A DNA stretch of 64,000 nt, taken from the NCBI RefSeq assembly GCF_003597395.2, contig NC_133773.1, forward strand, positions 127,214,913-127,278,912, written 5' to 3'. Source of the stretch: Chelonoidis abingdonii. Its lineage: Eukaryota > Chordata > Testudines > Testudinidae. Position 1 is the stretch's first letter; every line of letters begins with the position of its first letter. Below the pieces are notes generated by a model. It saw nothing but the letters and a program-made list of their open reading frames with translations. It did no database searches and had not been told where the DNA came from. Shown one piece after another: positions 46,662 to 58,745 of the stretch. Both the position numbers and the translations under genes were made by a program.

Positions 46662-49600
46662 GTGTATGCTGTAAAACAGCAAAGTTTATTTAGTACTCAT
46701 CAAGCTGTTCAGAACATATTTACCCAAATTGTAGCAATACTACGAAGATGTATTTTAATACAACTTTGGCTTAGTGAAGTCATTAGAGCTTGGCTTGCTG
46801 GGTAAGAAAAATGGACCAGTCTTTGCATTATCTGTATAAAGAAGGTCTTTTAAAAAAAAGAAAAAAAAAGAAAAGAAAAATGAAAAAAAGCTATAAACAC
46901 TTCTAGAGAAGTGATTTTAGCAAGTGTAGTCTATATTTCCTGTAAGAGATTTTGTATTATATTTTCCTAAATGTTCTCATTTACTTGTATAGGGAGGGGA
47001 ATGGTACAGACCCAAACCAGAGTCTCAGGGACTCTTCACCCTTGTCATATTGTGCCTTGGTGACCATTTATGTATGTCTCTCCTTTTTCATTGTTTAAAG
47101 GCAACTAAGCTTTGTTTATTTCAAGACCCTTTGTTTGAATGGTCAGTTGTCCATCTTATTACAAACGAAGCACTGAGAGTTATAAATCTTCTCACATCCA
47201 ATCCGTGTGTCTTTTTAGTACAATTATAAAATTAGGTTTGTGAGAGGGTTAACCATTAATTACATTATATTTCATAGAGGCCCTCCCTTTGATTCTTCAG
47301 CACACAGATCTACATTTTGTTAGCTTTTTGAACCAGGGTCTCTGTGAGACCAATATTAAATGGCTATGGAAACAAATGTATTGTATAATGCTATAGGATG
47401 TCTAACTGTGGTACCATTTTAATATTCAAATATAAAAAACTCATGACATACTGACCATAATGATCAAAACAAAGATTCAGTTGTTCTTTCAACATTAGAC
47501 ATATGTGCCCTCCCTTTGGCTTTTACAAGAGAGTAGAAATATGAATACATTTTGTGGCAGCTTACAATCCTTGTTTGCACTCTTGCTTACTGCTTGGAAC
47601 TTGCCAACAAGGAAAATGTATACTTTTTAATTTACATAACCTAATTTATGGCCACCTGTACTTTGGCTTTGGGGAGGGGCCTAAGGTTATAAACTCTGGC
47701 AGCTGAATAAAAAAAAAAACCAATTTACTTTTCTGTGATGCAGGTTTTGGTATTATGTTATACACCTTTGCATATTACTAAAATCCTCATTGTTGGGGAA
47801 AACACACAGCAATATATTCATTGTGTGTAGCTGACAAGCAGCAGAAATTACTAGCTCCTTTGGTGCATATGTAACTAATTTCCAAATCTGGAAAAATTAA
47901 GTGTTTACTTTAACACAGGACTGTTAACAGGGGGAAAAAAAGGCTAGTATATTGTTGCTGTTCATTTATTATATAATGAACACATTCATGAATTGTAAAG
48001 TGTTTCCTTTCGTGACAAGCAGCTCTTGCACAGAACCTCCTAATAAAAAGATTTGAAACACAGAAGGAGAGTAGAGATTTTAAATCCAACATTGTTGTAC
48101 CTTATGTTGATCAGAAGTTCTCCTTTTAAAGATGAATGTGCTAATTTAATGAGTTCTTCCACGCTGGGTATCCATGGCTTTGTAGATCTTATATTTTCAA
48201 TAAAAATTACTCCAATAATCTGAATGGAAATAAAAAAGGTTTTATTTGTTTTTACTCTTTTGCATATTATTATGGTAACCATTTTCAAGACAAAGAAATA
48301 TGGTATCATTTTCATGAAGCGTTTGTCTTAATTAAAGTCTGATGTAATATGACACTTTCAGACATTGGACCCATTCCTGCAGTAGTAGTAGCCCTATTGA
48401 AGTCAATGGCACAACTGATGTACTATTTGCATGAGAAAGGGTGTGCAGGATCAGACCAGTATCCCAAACAATATCAAAGTGCTGACAGCTCTATCCATCT
48501 CCCTTTGATTTCTGTGGTGATGGATGGATTCCTGTGATTCTGTTCCAAAACATTATTCTTCACCCTATTCAGCAGCGTTATTAATTATGCCATTAACTTA
48601 TGGCATGGCAACTAGGGATGAATACAGTTTCCTGTTTTGCTTTGTTTTTTAAATAATTTAAAGATGGATGTTTCTCATTTTTGTGTGTGTGTGTAATTAT
48701 TAGTGTCGTGATCAAAACAGTACAGCAAAAATGGGAGAGGGGATGGGAGAGAGATATTTAACCATTTTCATGGAGTAACTACACCTAATCCAATCATCCT
48801 CCTATGTTGTGTTATAATGTAACACATGGAACAAGGCCTGGAAGAAATTGCCATAAAGTTCTCTTTGCAGAATTTTCTCTGAAGTTGTTCCATAAGGAGA
48901 TTTGGCTGCTCTCCTACCCATGGAAAAAGGAGGAAATTCTGCCTTCAGAACTCTATAGATCCCAAGGGATCTGCAGGAGGCCATTTCCCAGCCAGGATCT
49001 ACATTTGTTCTGGTGCCTAGTGTTCATCACCTCCTCGGCTTTACTTGGGTCATGTTGTGAGTATTTTCTGTCCCGCTGCCTGTGTGGGGCTATGAAAACA
49101 TCAAAGCAGCTTAAGGCAGCATTAATTTTTTTCAGATTCCCCATGAGATTTAGGGGGACAATGCATGTCCCCTGACGCCATCCTACCCTTCCCAGCTGTT
49201 TCCACAAATTGATGGATGGCTAACCAACCTACCCTACCCTTTTTAGAAGACTAAGATCTGTGCAAGAACTGGATACTGTATTTCCGTATGCAAAGCTCGT
49301 ACTGACTTCAGTGCAAGTTTTGCCACAGTGAAGAATGCAGGAATAGGCCAAAAAACAAAACAAAAAAAAAATCAGTGATAGAGCTAAAGTTCATGTCTGG
49401 TATTTACAGAGATACTAAATGTTAATTTCTTCTTGTGAAACTCTTCAGATTTGGAAATATTGTCCGCTAGGACCTGGTACAACTCACATTTAAGTTAAAG
49501 AAAAGACTCTTACTGACTTGAATGGGTATTGGATCAGGCATATCAACTGCAATTTAATTTTTTTTGCAAGCAGGTAGTTTGTAACAATCTAGAGAGTACA

Positions 49601-50131
49601 TATGACAAATGGAGAAATTTTTGTTTGATAAATATTTACATGTTTTTTATTTTCTTCTTACCACAAGTTCTATCAAACCAATGTTATTTTAGTATTTTCA
49701 GTTAAAATGACAAAGTAATCACAATATTTTAAAAAATGGTAAGAGATTATGTGCATGTGAGTTTGGTCTACAAGTATGCTCTTGTCTACTACACCAAAGC
49801 TTGCTCAACTATGTAACACAGTCCCCAGTTCTTTTACAGTTGTATAAAACAGCGTATACAGGTAGGACGGGTGATCATTTGGCCCTTCTATCAATGTTAA
49901 ATCAATTATTAATCTATTTAATTATCACTGTTTTTTCTCCTCAAAGGTTATTTCCATACACAAAATAAATGTTTCTCAATTACGAACCCAGCCAGCACAA
50001 TCACTGAACAAAGGATATTAATTTTATACACTTGTTTTGTGAAGACATTACCTTATTAATGTTTAAAAACCAAATTTGAGAATCCTTCTTCATTATATTT
50101 ATTTACTGCTAGAGGCCAGTGCCTTGTGTTT

Positions 50132-50153
50132 AAAAAAAAAAAAAAAAAAAAAA
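50132..50153. repeat. Poly-A tract
   Basis: 22 uninterrupted A. It is not clearly the tail of a recognised SINE or LINE. Confidence 0.9.
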
Positions 50154-50926
50154 GGGCAAAACATTCAATCCATCAATAATGCCCTTTCCAAAATTGAATG
50201 CAATGACTATCATGCTACTTTAGATTTTTTTTTTTTAAAGGCGAGCTGCTTTCACTATAAAATAAAACAGGTAAAATTATCAGATATGAGAGACATTTCA
50301 CCAACAATGAATGTGTGTTAGTGTGGTTTGTGAATGAAAAGCAATATTCCTAACTGATAGCTCCAAAAATCTAAGTTATGTGTACTATGTAACTGCTTAA
50401 AATGAAGGGAAAGTATAAAGTGGGTACTACTAGAAACCATTTGGTCATTTGGGCCTGTCATTATCCTAAATTCTAGAAATGAATCCCAACAAAGATTCCT
50501 GGTGACCCAAGTACACCTATAGAAAACTTGGTAGTGAATCATAGTGAAGGCAGTTTAACTTCAGAACTTCAGCCTTCAACTTTGCATAGGTAATGTGGGT
50601 ATAAAATATGGTGACATTCAGTGTACGTGGTTTAAAGGGTCTGTGCAATAACAAGTCTTAATGGCCGATATTTCACTACGTGTGAAGTACATGGTAGGCA
50701 CCGAAAAAGAGCCTCCTGCTGTGGCGGTTATGTTTCTGGTGAAATTCTAGAGGTGTACTGGGTGCGTTCTGTGCCAGAGCCATTGGAATATATATCTGAA
50801 AAGGAACGCTTCATAGTTCTAAGATGTATTATATTGTAAAGATTCATTTGTACACACGTACATGGTGCATGCTATGCTGTGTAGCACACACTGAAAGTAT
50901 TGTGTTATATCATTCTTTCATTGTAA

Positions 50927-50960
50927 TATAAATACAACTTTTATACCTGAGATTTGTGGT
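50927..50960 (+). terminator. MXD4: Candidate distal MXD4 poly(A) site
   Basis: A TATAAA-type signal followed within 25 bases by TTTGTGGTGGTTTTC and a T-rich tract, the layout of a vertebrate cleavage site. The preceding TGTA-rich sequence also fits a 3' UTR end. Inference only. Confidence 0.35.
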
Positions 50961-53900
50961 GGTTTTCAGTTTTAATTTTTTCTTCTTTCATCATTTATTT
51001 TGTGTGTGTACTTTTCCGTTTCCTTGCAATTCATTCCACATAGGGTTAACAAACATTTTATAAAAAGTTCATTGGGTGTTCCCCTCACTAAAAGACCCTG
51101 GCAAGTCTTCATGGTTTAGAGCTAACACTCAAAGTTCTCTGCTAAATATACTGGCCCAAATAAAAACCCTACTTAATTCCACTTTAGTCAATAGCATTAC
51201 ACCAGGAATTAATTAGGCCCATTATTTTAAAGAGGAGTTATTTTTTTTCTTCTTAATACAGACGCCCAGAACTACCCTAGAATATGCATACCAATACTGT
51301 ATTTGTATGAAACCAAACCAACCTCCTCCCAAAACATTAATTTCTGCTCTAAATATGAAGAAAATATAACTTCACTTAAAATCATTCCATCTGTATGCAA
51401 GGTATAACCAAAATGAGGCGTTAACACAGCATAGAAAGCATTATGTTTGACTAAAATGTTTTTTTACTAAACTGAGCATAGAGCTCACACCAAACATGGT
51501 AGATATCCTGATTAAAAACTGAGAATTTGGCCTGCTAATATGAGAATAAAAAATAAATACAGCAATTTAACATCCAAAAGCACATTGGTTATATCATTTC
51601 ATATTGAATCGGTATTCAGCAATATGATCTCACTTGTCTTTGTTCCATAGTGAGTGCTTCTTACCTACATTTCTTGTGCAGGTTTACGAAAGATTTATTT
51701 CAATACATCATAATTTAGGTTTTAACTTGTAATGAATCACAAGAAATTTGTCAAATTGCCATTAGCCTTGATTCAGATCAGTTGTGTATCAGACTGAGAG
51801 TCTATGTTCTGCTGTAGAATCACTAAAGTTTCTTGCACAAAACATAAGGGAATCTTCACAAACAATTCTTTCAGTAGAGCTTTGAAAATGCAGGTGATGC
51901 AGAATGGGTACAAATGGCAATTTGGCAAATTACTAGATTATAATAAATCTGTTCAATAGAAAAAGGGATTTAATCATCTTAATTTATTATTTTGACCTCT
52001 GCATATTTTGGGGCAGTACTATGGTTAGGTGAGTAGTGTAGGACAGCTGTGGTAATAATGAGTAATGAAATATAATGTGACAATACTTTCATAAACAGTG
52101 TGTAGTTTGTGGATTGTACAGACCTAATCTTTTAATGTATTTATAATCTGTTTTCTTTACAGTTAGAGTAAGTTTGATCTGCCAATTAATAGTAGGCTGT
52201 TTCACTGGTTAAATACTAAAGTGTCCACAACTTTGAAGTATTTATTAATTGGACAAACATGCAAATGAAACATTTTATACCATTGTGCAACTCAATTTAA
52301 ATTTGAGAAAGAACCATAGATGGTAGATTAGTCTCATGATAATGTAGCCATCAACTTCTTTTAGAATAACCAGTTTACAGGAGTTTAGTGCAATGTTTCA
52401 ACTGATTCGCTCCAAATTCTATGCTATCTATAGCTTTTGTAATAACCCTCTCAATTCCACAATCCTTTTCAGTTTCAAAGGATAGTGCTCCTGGGACCCT
52501 TCTGTCCCCAGGTGATTATGGGTTGATGGGTGAGCTAGGGATGGGAACGGGGGGGGGGNNNGGGGGGGGGGGGGGGGAGTCAGTGGGGTAGGGGCTTCTT
52601 CCTCTTGTCCATGAAGTGCTCAGCTCCAAGACAGAGTAAGTGGCACTGCAAGAGGATAGAAAACCATCTCCACAGCTTTTTGCAGTGCCACTTCTCTCAT
52701 CCCCCTCAGTGGGAGGGTGGGGAAGAGCTACCCTGCAATTTGATACAAGCAGAGCCAAGGAAGCAGAAACGAAACGAAAGGGAAGGGGCAAGAGAGCAAG
52801 TTACTCTTCCTATTCTTTGTCCTGGCTCCTAGTGTGTGTTACAGAAAACAGTCAGCTTGCAGTGAACAAAGACCATTTAGAGATAGCTAAAATGATTTTT
52901 GATTAGCCCAGCTATAGACTTTACTCTAAACAGGGTCCAAGAGATTAACCCTCCAAGCAAGCCAACTTCATGCATCATGCATGGTAATTACACTAGTTAA
53001 ACCAGTGTCATGGGTAGTAAGAGGTAGACAGGATAAATAAATAGGGACCTGAAAAAGAAACAGAACAATATAAATGATGCCATTACACCTCTCCATTTTT
53101 CTACTTACTCATTTTTAGAGCCAAATTTTGCTCTCTTACATATCAGTATAAATGAAGAAATTATCTCCAGATTTACACTGGAGTCTGGCTTTCTCAGTTT
53201 TTTTTAGTTTCTCAGTACCATTCTAAATGGTATTGGTAAATATCTGTTACACAAAAAAGTTTGTTTAATCCAACTGCACTAACGTTTCAGGTTGGAAATC
53301 AGCAAACCCAATATAAAATATCAGCATGCACATTTTGTATTTGAAAATTTGTATCCAACAGCACTCAAGGAAAATAATAAGAATTATTTTTTAGCATCAA
53401 CAGAGACTCAGCATTGAATCTCTTTTGTTCCTGTAGATTTTACATTTTGTTTGGTTGCCAAACTGTTTTACATAGTAAATGTATCATTATAGAATTGTTG
53501 GAGACCACTTAGAAGAGCTACATTTATAATGAAAATGAATCCATATAACAATGATGTGTTCTGCACACCACATTACCAGATAATGACTAATACAGCAAGG
53601 ATCTGCTTCAAGGATTCCTTAACTACTGCTGTTTGCCTGAAGTTACAAATAGTTACAAATAAGTTCAAAATTTTTATTTCAATGCTTTTGTTTCAGTTGC
53701 TATTAACCATTGTTTTGCATAGCAAAAATTTGAAAGCAGCAAAAAGCCAAAGTCTTCAATGAGACAATGCTAAGCAATCACAGAAATTGCTCTCATCTAG
53801 CACTGAACAAAGTACTTTATTAGAATGAAGAAAAGTATTATTCCTAAACCTACTTTTTCTTTCCGATGCAGAGCATCTACTTTGGACTTTCCCCATCCCC

Positions 53901-54420
53901 TTGCCTGCCTAGTTTCCTGCTGCAAGTTAAATGAAAACAATACACATGCCTTGCCTTCATATCTGCTACCCATTTTTATATCCTTTTTTTTAAAGGCAAT
54001 AATGACTGACAATTTTTCTTAACAAACTTCAGTGAAGCTTATTCATGAGACTTCGAATGGAAATATGAAGACATAGTGGTTTTTGCAATTGTATCCTATT
54101 AGACTGGGAGCTTAATGAAGAAAAATCTCATTCCACGTGCATGTTAGTGACAGAAGAGTAAGGAAGGCGTCATTTAATTCATAGAAATCTACAGGACCAT
54201 AATTTCAATAGTGGGGGAAATTCTGATAATACAATGTCATTGGAAATGGATCAAGTGGGGGTATCAACTTTCTCACACAAACACAATGGTAACAAACATG
54301 GAAAACCTAGAACTATGATGTGGATACACATTTGAGAAAATGTTTAGAAGTCAATTGTTTTAAACTATCCTTTAACACACAGATGCACCATATTTTATGT
54401 AAAGTTGCCGTTGCCATTCT
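50961..54420. other. MXD4-HAUS3 intergenic region, left part
   Basis: A/T-rich sequence with no gene I can support and no well-preserved mobile element. It contains the gapped G run at 52549-52577 and a perfect inverted repeat at 52638-52693. Open frames of 60-90 codons show no family motifs. Confidence 0.6.
52549..52577. repeat. Poly-G run with an assembly gap
   Basis: A G homopolymer is interrupted by three undetermined bases at 52559-52561. The true length is unknown. Confidence 0.95.
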
Positions 54421-54430
54421 AAGCACTGTT

Positions 54431-55060
54431 CTATTTTGTTTCGTAGAGTGAAGCTCTGGTCTGTGCATCCACGCCCTTTCCGAAAGCCAGATTGCTCTTT
54501 TCTGAGAATGCTATCAATTGCCTCCGATATACTGTACATTGGACTACGATCTTACATGGTACTTCACTTGGCACAGATAAAAGTGTGATACCATGCCAGT
54601 TATTACAGTCACTGAGAGTTCCTTTCTTTGGTATCTTCCCTATAACTCCATTGGTCCATTCATCTGGCTCTTTTTCCCTTTCCCAGATAGATGTAAATAG
54701 AAGGGCCAGGATAGATGCTGCTAATTTAGGATTTGCCTTGAACAATTCTGCATTCAAGTTATCCTTGCCAGGAGCGTTCCCATTTTAAGGATATGATGGC
54801 TTGAATGATCTCTTCCTTAGTTCGGATGTCTGTGTTGATATCAAGATCATCTTCTGCCTCCTAGATGTTTGCTTCCTCTTTAGGTGGCTCCCTGTTCAGC
54901 AATTCTTTGAAATGCTCTGTCCAGCACATTTCCTGTTCTTTTTCAGTTGCTAGTAGGTGGCCTTCTTTGTTCCCGATGAGAGTGTTTATTAGTGTCTGCC
55001 ATTTACCACTGATAAGCCATGTCATTTTGTAGACGGTTCCTTGTTCACTTTTGCGGGCAT
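54431..55060 (-). pseudogene. Inverted 5' segment of the LINE: pre-RT and RT N-terminus
   Basis: Reading the minus strand from 55060 gives ARKSEQGTVYKMTWLISGKW, NKEGHLLATEKEQEM and KELLNREPPKEE. After a frame break, 54757-54431 gives NAELFKANPKLAASILALLF (domain before RT), PDEWTNGVIGKIPKKG and WHGITLLSVPSEV, the RT 1 and 2 blocks. The segment stops before the first catalytic Asp. Confidence 0.85.
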
Positions 55061-56078
55061 ATCGAATTCCTTTCCATAAAATCAACGTAATCAAAAGCTT
55101 CCATTTCAACTTTACATGGAGTGTTGATGACAGTGAGCTCAGTTTTGAAGTCAAAACAGCGATGTGTCATGTCTGCAATCCTCTTCAACATTGCCATCGA
55201 CTGGGTAATGCGGCGTACAACAGAAGACATGTCAAGAGGCATTAAATTGACACTCTTCTCATCCCTTGAAGACCTGGACTTTGCAGATGATGTTGCTCTC
55301 CTATCACATACCCAACACCACATACAAGAAAAAAACAGCTTGACTCAATGCATCAGCCAGCAAATTGGACTGAAAATCAACTGCAGTAAAACAGATATCA
55401 TGACCTTAGTATTGCCTCACCATTACCAGTACGGATAGAGGATTATGTTCTCACCAATGCAGAAACATTCACATACTTGGGCAGCACCATCAGCCAGGAC
55501 AGTGGAACAAGCCAGGACATCTGGAACAAAATCAGTAAAGCCAGGAACACCTTCAGGAGCTTAAATACCGTCTGGAAATCATCAAAATACAACACCAAAA
55601 CCAAACTCAAGATTTATCAGCGCTGTGTACTTTCAAGACTACCTTATAATTCAGAATACTGGGGAATGAGAAAGTATGACATGTCCAAACTGTTTTCCTT
55701 CCATACAACCCACCTCAGAAAAATCCTCCATTATGTTCTGGGACAAAAGAATCTCAAACCAAGACCTATTGACACAATGCAGCCAAGAGGATATGAGTAC
55801 CATCATTGCTAGGAGGCATTGGTGATAGATTGGCCACATGCGTGGGTGAAAACTGATTCCATCACCAGAGCAGGAGTAAGATGGACACCTGAAATCAAGC
55901 GAAAATGAGGCCATCTGAAAACAACATGGCAAAGGGCTGTGGAAGCCAAGCTGAAAAACCTGGGCCACGGCTGGGGAACCATTGAAAGACTTGCCAGAAA
56001 TAGAATGGAGTGGAGGAGTGCCATCGCTGCCCTAAACGCCAGAGGCATAATAACATGACATAGGTGCACTCCTTACAT
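55060..56078 (+). pseudogene. Forward 3' segment of the LINE: RT C-terminus with FADD
   Basis: The plus strand encodes RIPFHKINVIKSF, FTWSVDDSELSFEVKT and, one frame over, LFNIAIDWVMRR. The catalytic LDFADDVALL follows at about 55270-55300, then GLKINCSKTDIM. After another break, 55477-55812 encodes GSTISQDSGTSQDIWNKISK, FRSLNTVWKSSKYNTKTKLK and LSRLPYNSEYWGM. The element ends near 56078 in a short A-rich stretch. Confidence 0.88.
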
Positions 56079-56132
56079 AAACATTAAAAAAAGACATTGA
56101 TCTCTGGTAATCTTAGGGAAATTAGCCTTAAC

Positions 56133-56318
56133 CAGGGCTGGCTTTATGACCCACAGGGCCCGATTGGAATACTCGGCAGCGGAGCGTCCGCTCTGGATTT
56201 TCTGCGGCACTGAAGGACCCCCCGCCGCCAAAGACCCCTACATGGGGGGCCCCTTTAGGCGCAGAGCTTTCTTTGACATGGGGCCCAATTCTGGGGAATC
56301 GGGTGAAAGCTGGCCCTG
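56133..56318. mobile_element. hAT-type MITE, 186 bp
   Basis: The ends are CAGGGCTGGCTTTA and AAAGCTGGCCCTG (inverted). The flanks GCCTTAAC (56125-56132) and CACTTAAC (56319-56326) match at 6 of 8 bases, an old 8-bp duplication. The interior is GC-rich and non-coding. Confidence 0.75.
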
Positions 56319-56732
56319 CACTTAACATATAGAACTGTTGTGCCTACAGGTCCTTCATGCCTTATAGCTACGGAAGCAAGTGAGCCAGGATTAAACGTTC
56401 AGGTTGCTGCTCTACTCTCACCTCGGGTGTTCTCAGAACTAAGGGCATTTAGGTGGTTTGTTGCAATGGGAGTTAAGCACCTAAAGACCTTTGAGGATTG
56501 GATCTTAAGCTCTTGCCACACACCATATGGGCTGTAAGTTACCCCTGCGCAAGCGAGCTGCAGCCTCAACTCCTTTTGTAGCAAACTTCTAACATTTTAA
56601 TGTGGAACCTAAAAATGATTTCAATCGATTCTGTCACCCGTCCCCGGGTTCCTATGGAGATAAGCCCTAAGTGAGTTGCCCTAGCCCCGCGACACGTAAC
56701 TCACGCCGGAAAATGCAGAACGGAGAAACGTT

Positions 56733-56751
56733 GCATGCTGGGGAGTTGAGT
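56733..56751 (-). promoter_or_regulatory. ZNF143/THAP11-type site 1
   Basis: On the minus strand it reads ACTCAACTCCCCAGCATGC, close to the known ZNF143 element ACTACAATTCCCAGCATGC (three mismatches). Confidence 0.6.
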
Positions 56752-56784
56752 CGCTGCCGGGCACTCGGTACTCCGGAGAGCGTT

Positions 56785-56803
56785 GCATTCTGGGTATTGT
56801 AGT
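56785..56803 (-). promoter_or_regulatory. ZNF143/THAP11-type site 2
   Basis: On the minus strand it reads ACTACAATACCCAGAATGC, two mismatches from the known element ACTACAATTCCCAGCATGC. It lies 52 bases downstream of site 1 in the same orientation. Confidence 0.75.
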
Positions 56804-56819
56804 CTTCCCAGCCCCTCGC

Positions 56820-57133
56820 TCATTGTGCCGGACAAATCGTGGAGTGCGGTGCTTGGTCCTGCCGGATGCCCCAGGCCTCTGCCCAGTGCGTCCTCCTCAG
56901 AGGGGTATCGGAATTCGAGGCGGGCATCGCGCTCCGCTCCCTCCTCCTCCGCTCAGTCTGCAGGGGTGGGGCAGTTTTCACCGCGAGGCGGGAGTTTGAA
57001 TCGCTCTCGCGGGTGCCGGCCTCCGCGCTAACTACCTCCCCTCACCTCAGCGCGGCCGTTTCCTCGGGCACGACGAGACAGGTCGCGGTGCCGTTTTGTG
57101 CTGTCCTGTTTCCGAATCGGGACGAGCTCTGTG
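56820..57133 (+). other. HAUS3: Probable non-coding first exon of HAUS3
   Basis: The donor GTGAGTA at 57134 is the best in the CpG island, and the coding exon begins with an acceptor at 59328, so a 5' UTR exon must end upstream. The 5' boundary is approximate. Frames in it (for example the 108-codon frame from 56839) do not resemble known proteins. Alternative donors exist further down the island. Confidence 0.5.
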
Positions 57134-58149
57134 GTGAGTACCTGGCAGAGGGGTGGCTGGGCTAGCGGCAGCGGCGGCCTCTCGACATCCAGGCCGGCAA
57201 CGTCCTCCGTTCCCGCGTGGCGCGAGGCGGCGGCGGTTGGCCGGGCGCGAGTCCCTCCCCTGCTGCTTGGGAGCGCGCGGTAGCCGGGTAGCTCGCGGCC
57301 GGGAGGCGAGTCGTACTTTGCCTCGCTGCCCTTGGGCCCGGCGCGGTTCTGATTCCCGCCCTCCGCCTCTCCTGCGCTGCCGGGTCTGCTGAGCTGCGGG
57401 TGCCTGCGGTAACGGCCCCGCGTTGTCGGGGGTGGGCTGCTTGGCCGAGTGAAAGGGGCCTTCAGACTGACTAACAGGAGTGGGGTTGTCACTTGTTTGT
57501 TAGGTGGGTCATGAAGTCCTGAAGGATGTTGTAATCCCGGGTCTTTTTTAAAGTGTTTCCCTGCTTGTTCTTACGTCAGAAATTCAGGGCTATCTGGAAG
57601 GCAGAAGTAGGGTGATGACATCACAATTAGTAACTATCCCTTCTCACCTCTGTGTTTTTAACACCTAATCAGCTCAAACCTAGAAAAAAGATTTCTGGGT
57701 GTTTAGCACCCTTCCGTCTCCCCTCCCCCCGCGCCGAACAAGTAGTCCAGGAAAAGTAGAGAAGGCCCAGACTTGACATTCTTGGTACTTTTAAGGTAAT
57801 AAACAGAAAAAAACAAAAAACACAAACCCTTTTGGACTTTATATGGCCTGAACAAGCAGAAGAGCACAATCTGGAGTTTGCCTTCTTTAAGATAAGGGTG
57901 CCTACAGTCAGCACTGTTTAGTGGCCTAGAGATGCAGTTTGTAGGCACCAGAGAGACTGGCAGTGTTTCTCATGGTGGAGTGTGCCTTCTTTAATTGCTG
58001 CTCGATTATTCAGGCCCCTTCTTTAATATAAAAAAAGAGTTGAAGACTTTGCATTGTAATAGATCCCGGCACAGCAGAATATATACACTGGATACAGTTA
58101 AAGCCTATTTATTGTTAAATGTGAAATATGAATTATTATAATCTTTAGA

Positions 58150-58330
58150 TGCGTGTGTAATGGCAGGATCGAAGCTGGGACCTCTAGAGCTTAGTGCATA
58201 AGCCTCTACCGCATGAGCTAAAAGTCAGCTACCTGTTAGCTAAGGCTGTAGAGCAGACTCATTTTATCTCTCTCTCTCTCTAAGTGGTCCTGGTGCCACT
58301 AGATGGGACACACCCAGGAGGTGTGTGGGT
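58150..58330 (-). mobile_element. tRNA-derived SINE-like repeat
   Basis: On the minus strand the region near 58158-58225 has the tRNA-like order TTTTAGCTCATGCGGTAGAG and then GGTCCCAGCTTCGATCC (B-box-like end). A pyrimidine tract CTCTCTCTCTCT (about 58268-58280) and CCACTAGATGGGACACACCC follow. I recognise the sequence as a common turtle repeat. Confidence 0.65.
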
Positions 58331-58745
58331 TACGTGTGCACTTACTCTCCTCCCCCCGCCCCCACAGTTGACAGCGCTTATTATTCTTAATTCAAAGTGG
58401 CTTTACTGAAATTCTTCTTCCCTGTCCCCAAACAGGAAATAATTGATGGACATTGGAGTGTCAAGAGAAAAATAAAAAGGGTTTAAAGGACAAATTTCCA
58501 GGGGCTGACGGAAAAACCTTAAAAGTAATACTTTGAAGTGAAAGGTAACTAATGACTTTTTTGTGTTTTATCACATTATAAAATATTGGTAGATTTTACA
58601 CTTTATCTGATATCTGTTCTTAAATACCATGTTTTAAAATGTTGCTGTGATTCTAGGATATCTAATTGTAGGTCTGGATTGTAGGGAAAACTTTTAATTT
58701 AAATCAAGCAGTTTTCTCAGGCTCTAATCCTGCAAATACTTGTAC

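Larger units (their letters stand above)
45657..50950 (+). other. MXD4: MXD4 3' UTR and downstream flank (extent uncertain)
   Basis: No coding region or recognised mobile element lies here, in contrast to the introns. Poly(A) signals AATAAA are at 46030-46035, 46641-46646 and 46656-46661. A distal candidate TATAAA variant at 50927-50932 is followed by a strong GT-rich element (TTTGTGGTGGTTTTCAG) and T-rich sequence. The real 3' end cannot be fixed from sequence alone. Confidence 0.5.
54430..56078. mobile_element. Non-LTR retrotransposon with inverted 5' half (twin priming)
   Basis: Two collinear parts of one LINE ORF lie on opposite strands and meet near 55055. On the minus strand (55055 down to 54430) are the pre-RT segment (MTWLISGK, NKEGHLLATE, WTEHFKELLNREPP) and the RT N-terminus (PDEWTNGVIGKIPKKG, DCNNWHGITLLSV). 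On the plus strand (55055-56060) are RT C-terminal motifs (LFNIAIDWVMRRTT with a frameshift, LEDLDFADDVALLSH, GLKINCSKTDIM) and the post-RT region (SLNTVWKSSKYNTKTKLKIY, then IGHM and WGTIERLA-type sequence). The clade is uncertain; the C-terminal SLNTVWKS...RGRPKTTWRR-type end occurs in RTE-like and related LINEs. Stops make it inactive. Confidence 0.85.
56640..57480 (+). promoter_or_regulatory. HAUS3: HAUS3 CpG-rich promoter
   Basis: The densest CpG segment of the window. It has two ZNF143/THAP11-type motifs, an ETS core CCGGAA at 56706-56711 and many GC boxes, with no TATA box. This fits a housekeeping cell-cycle gene. In mammals HAUS3 and POLN share this 5' region; the same is likely here. 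Confidence 0.8.

Noticed and set aside
57028..57492. 154-residue open frame on the minus strand in the HAUS3 CpG island
   Set aside because: Its composition (Pro, Arg, Gly, Ala) follows the GC content, it has no motif, and long frames without stops are expected in CpG-rich DNA.
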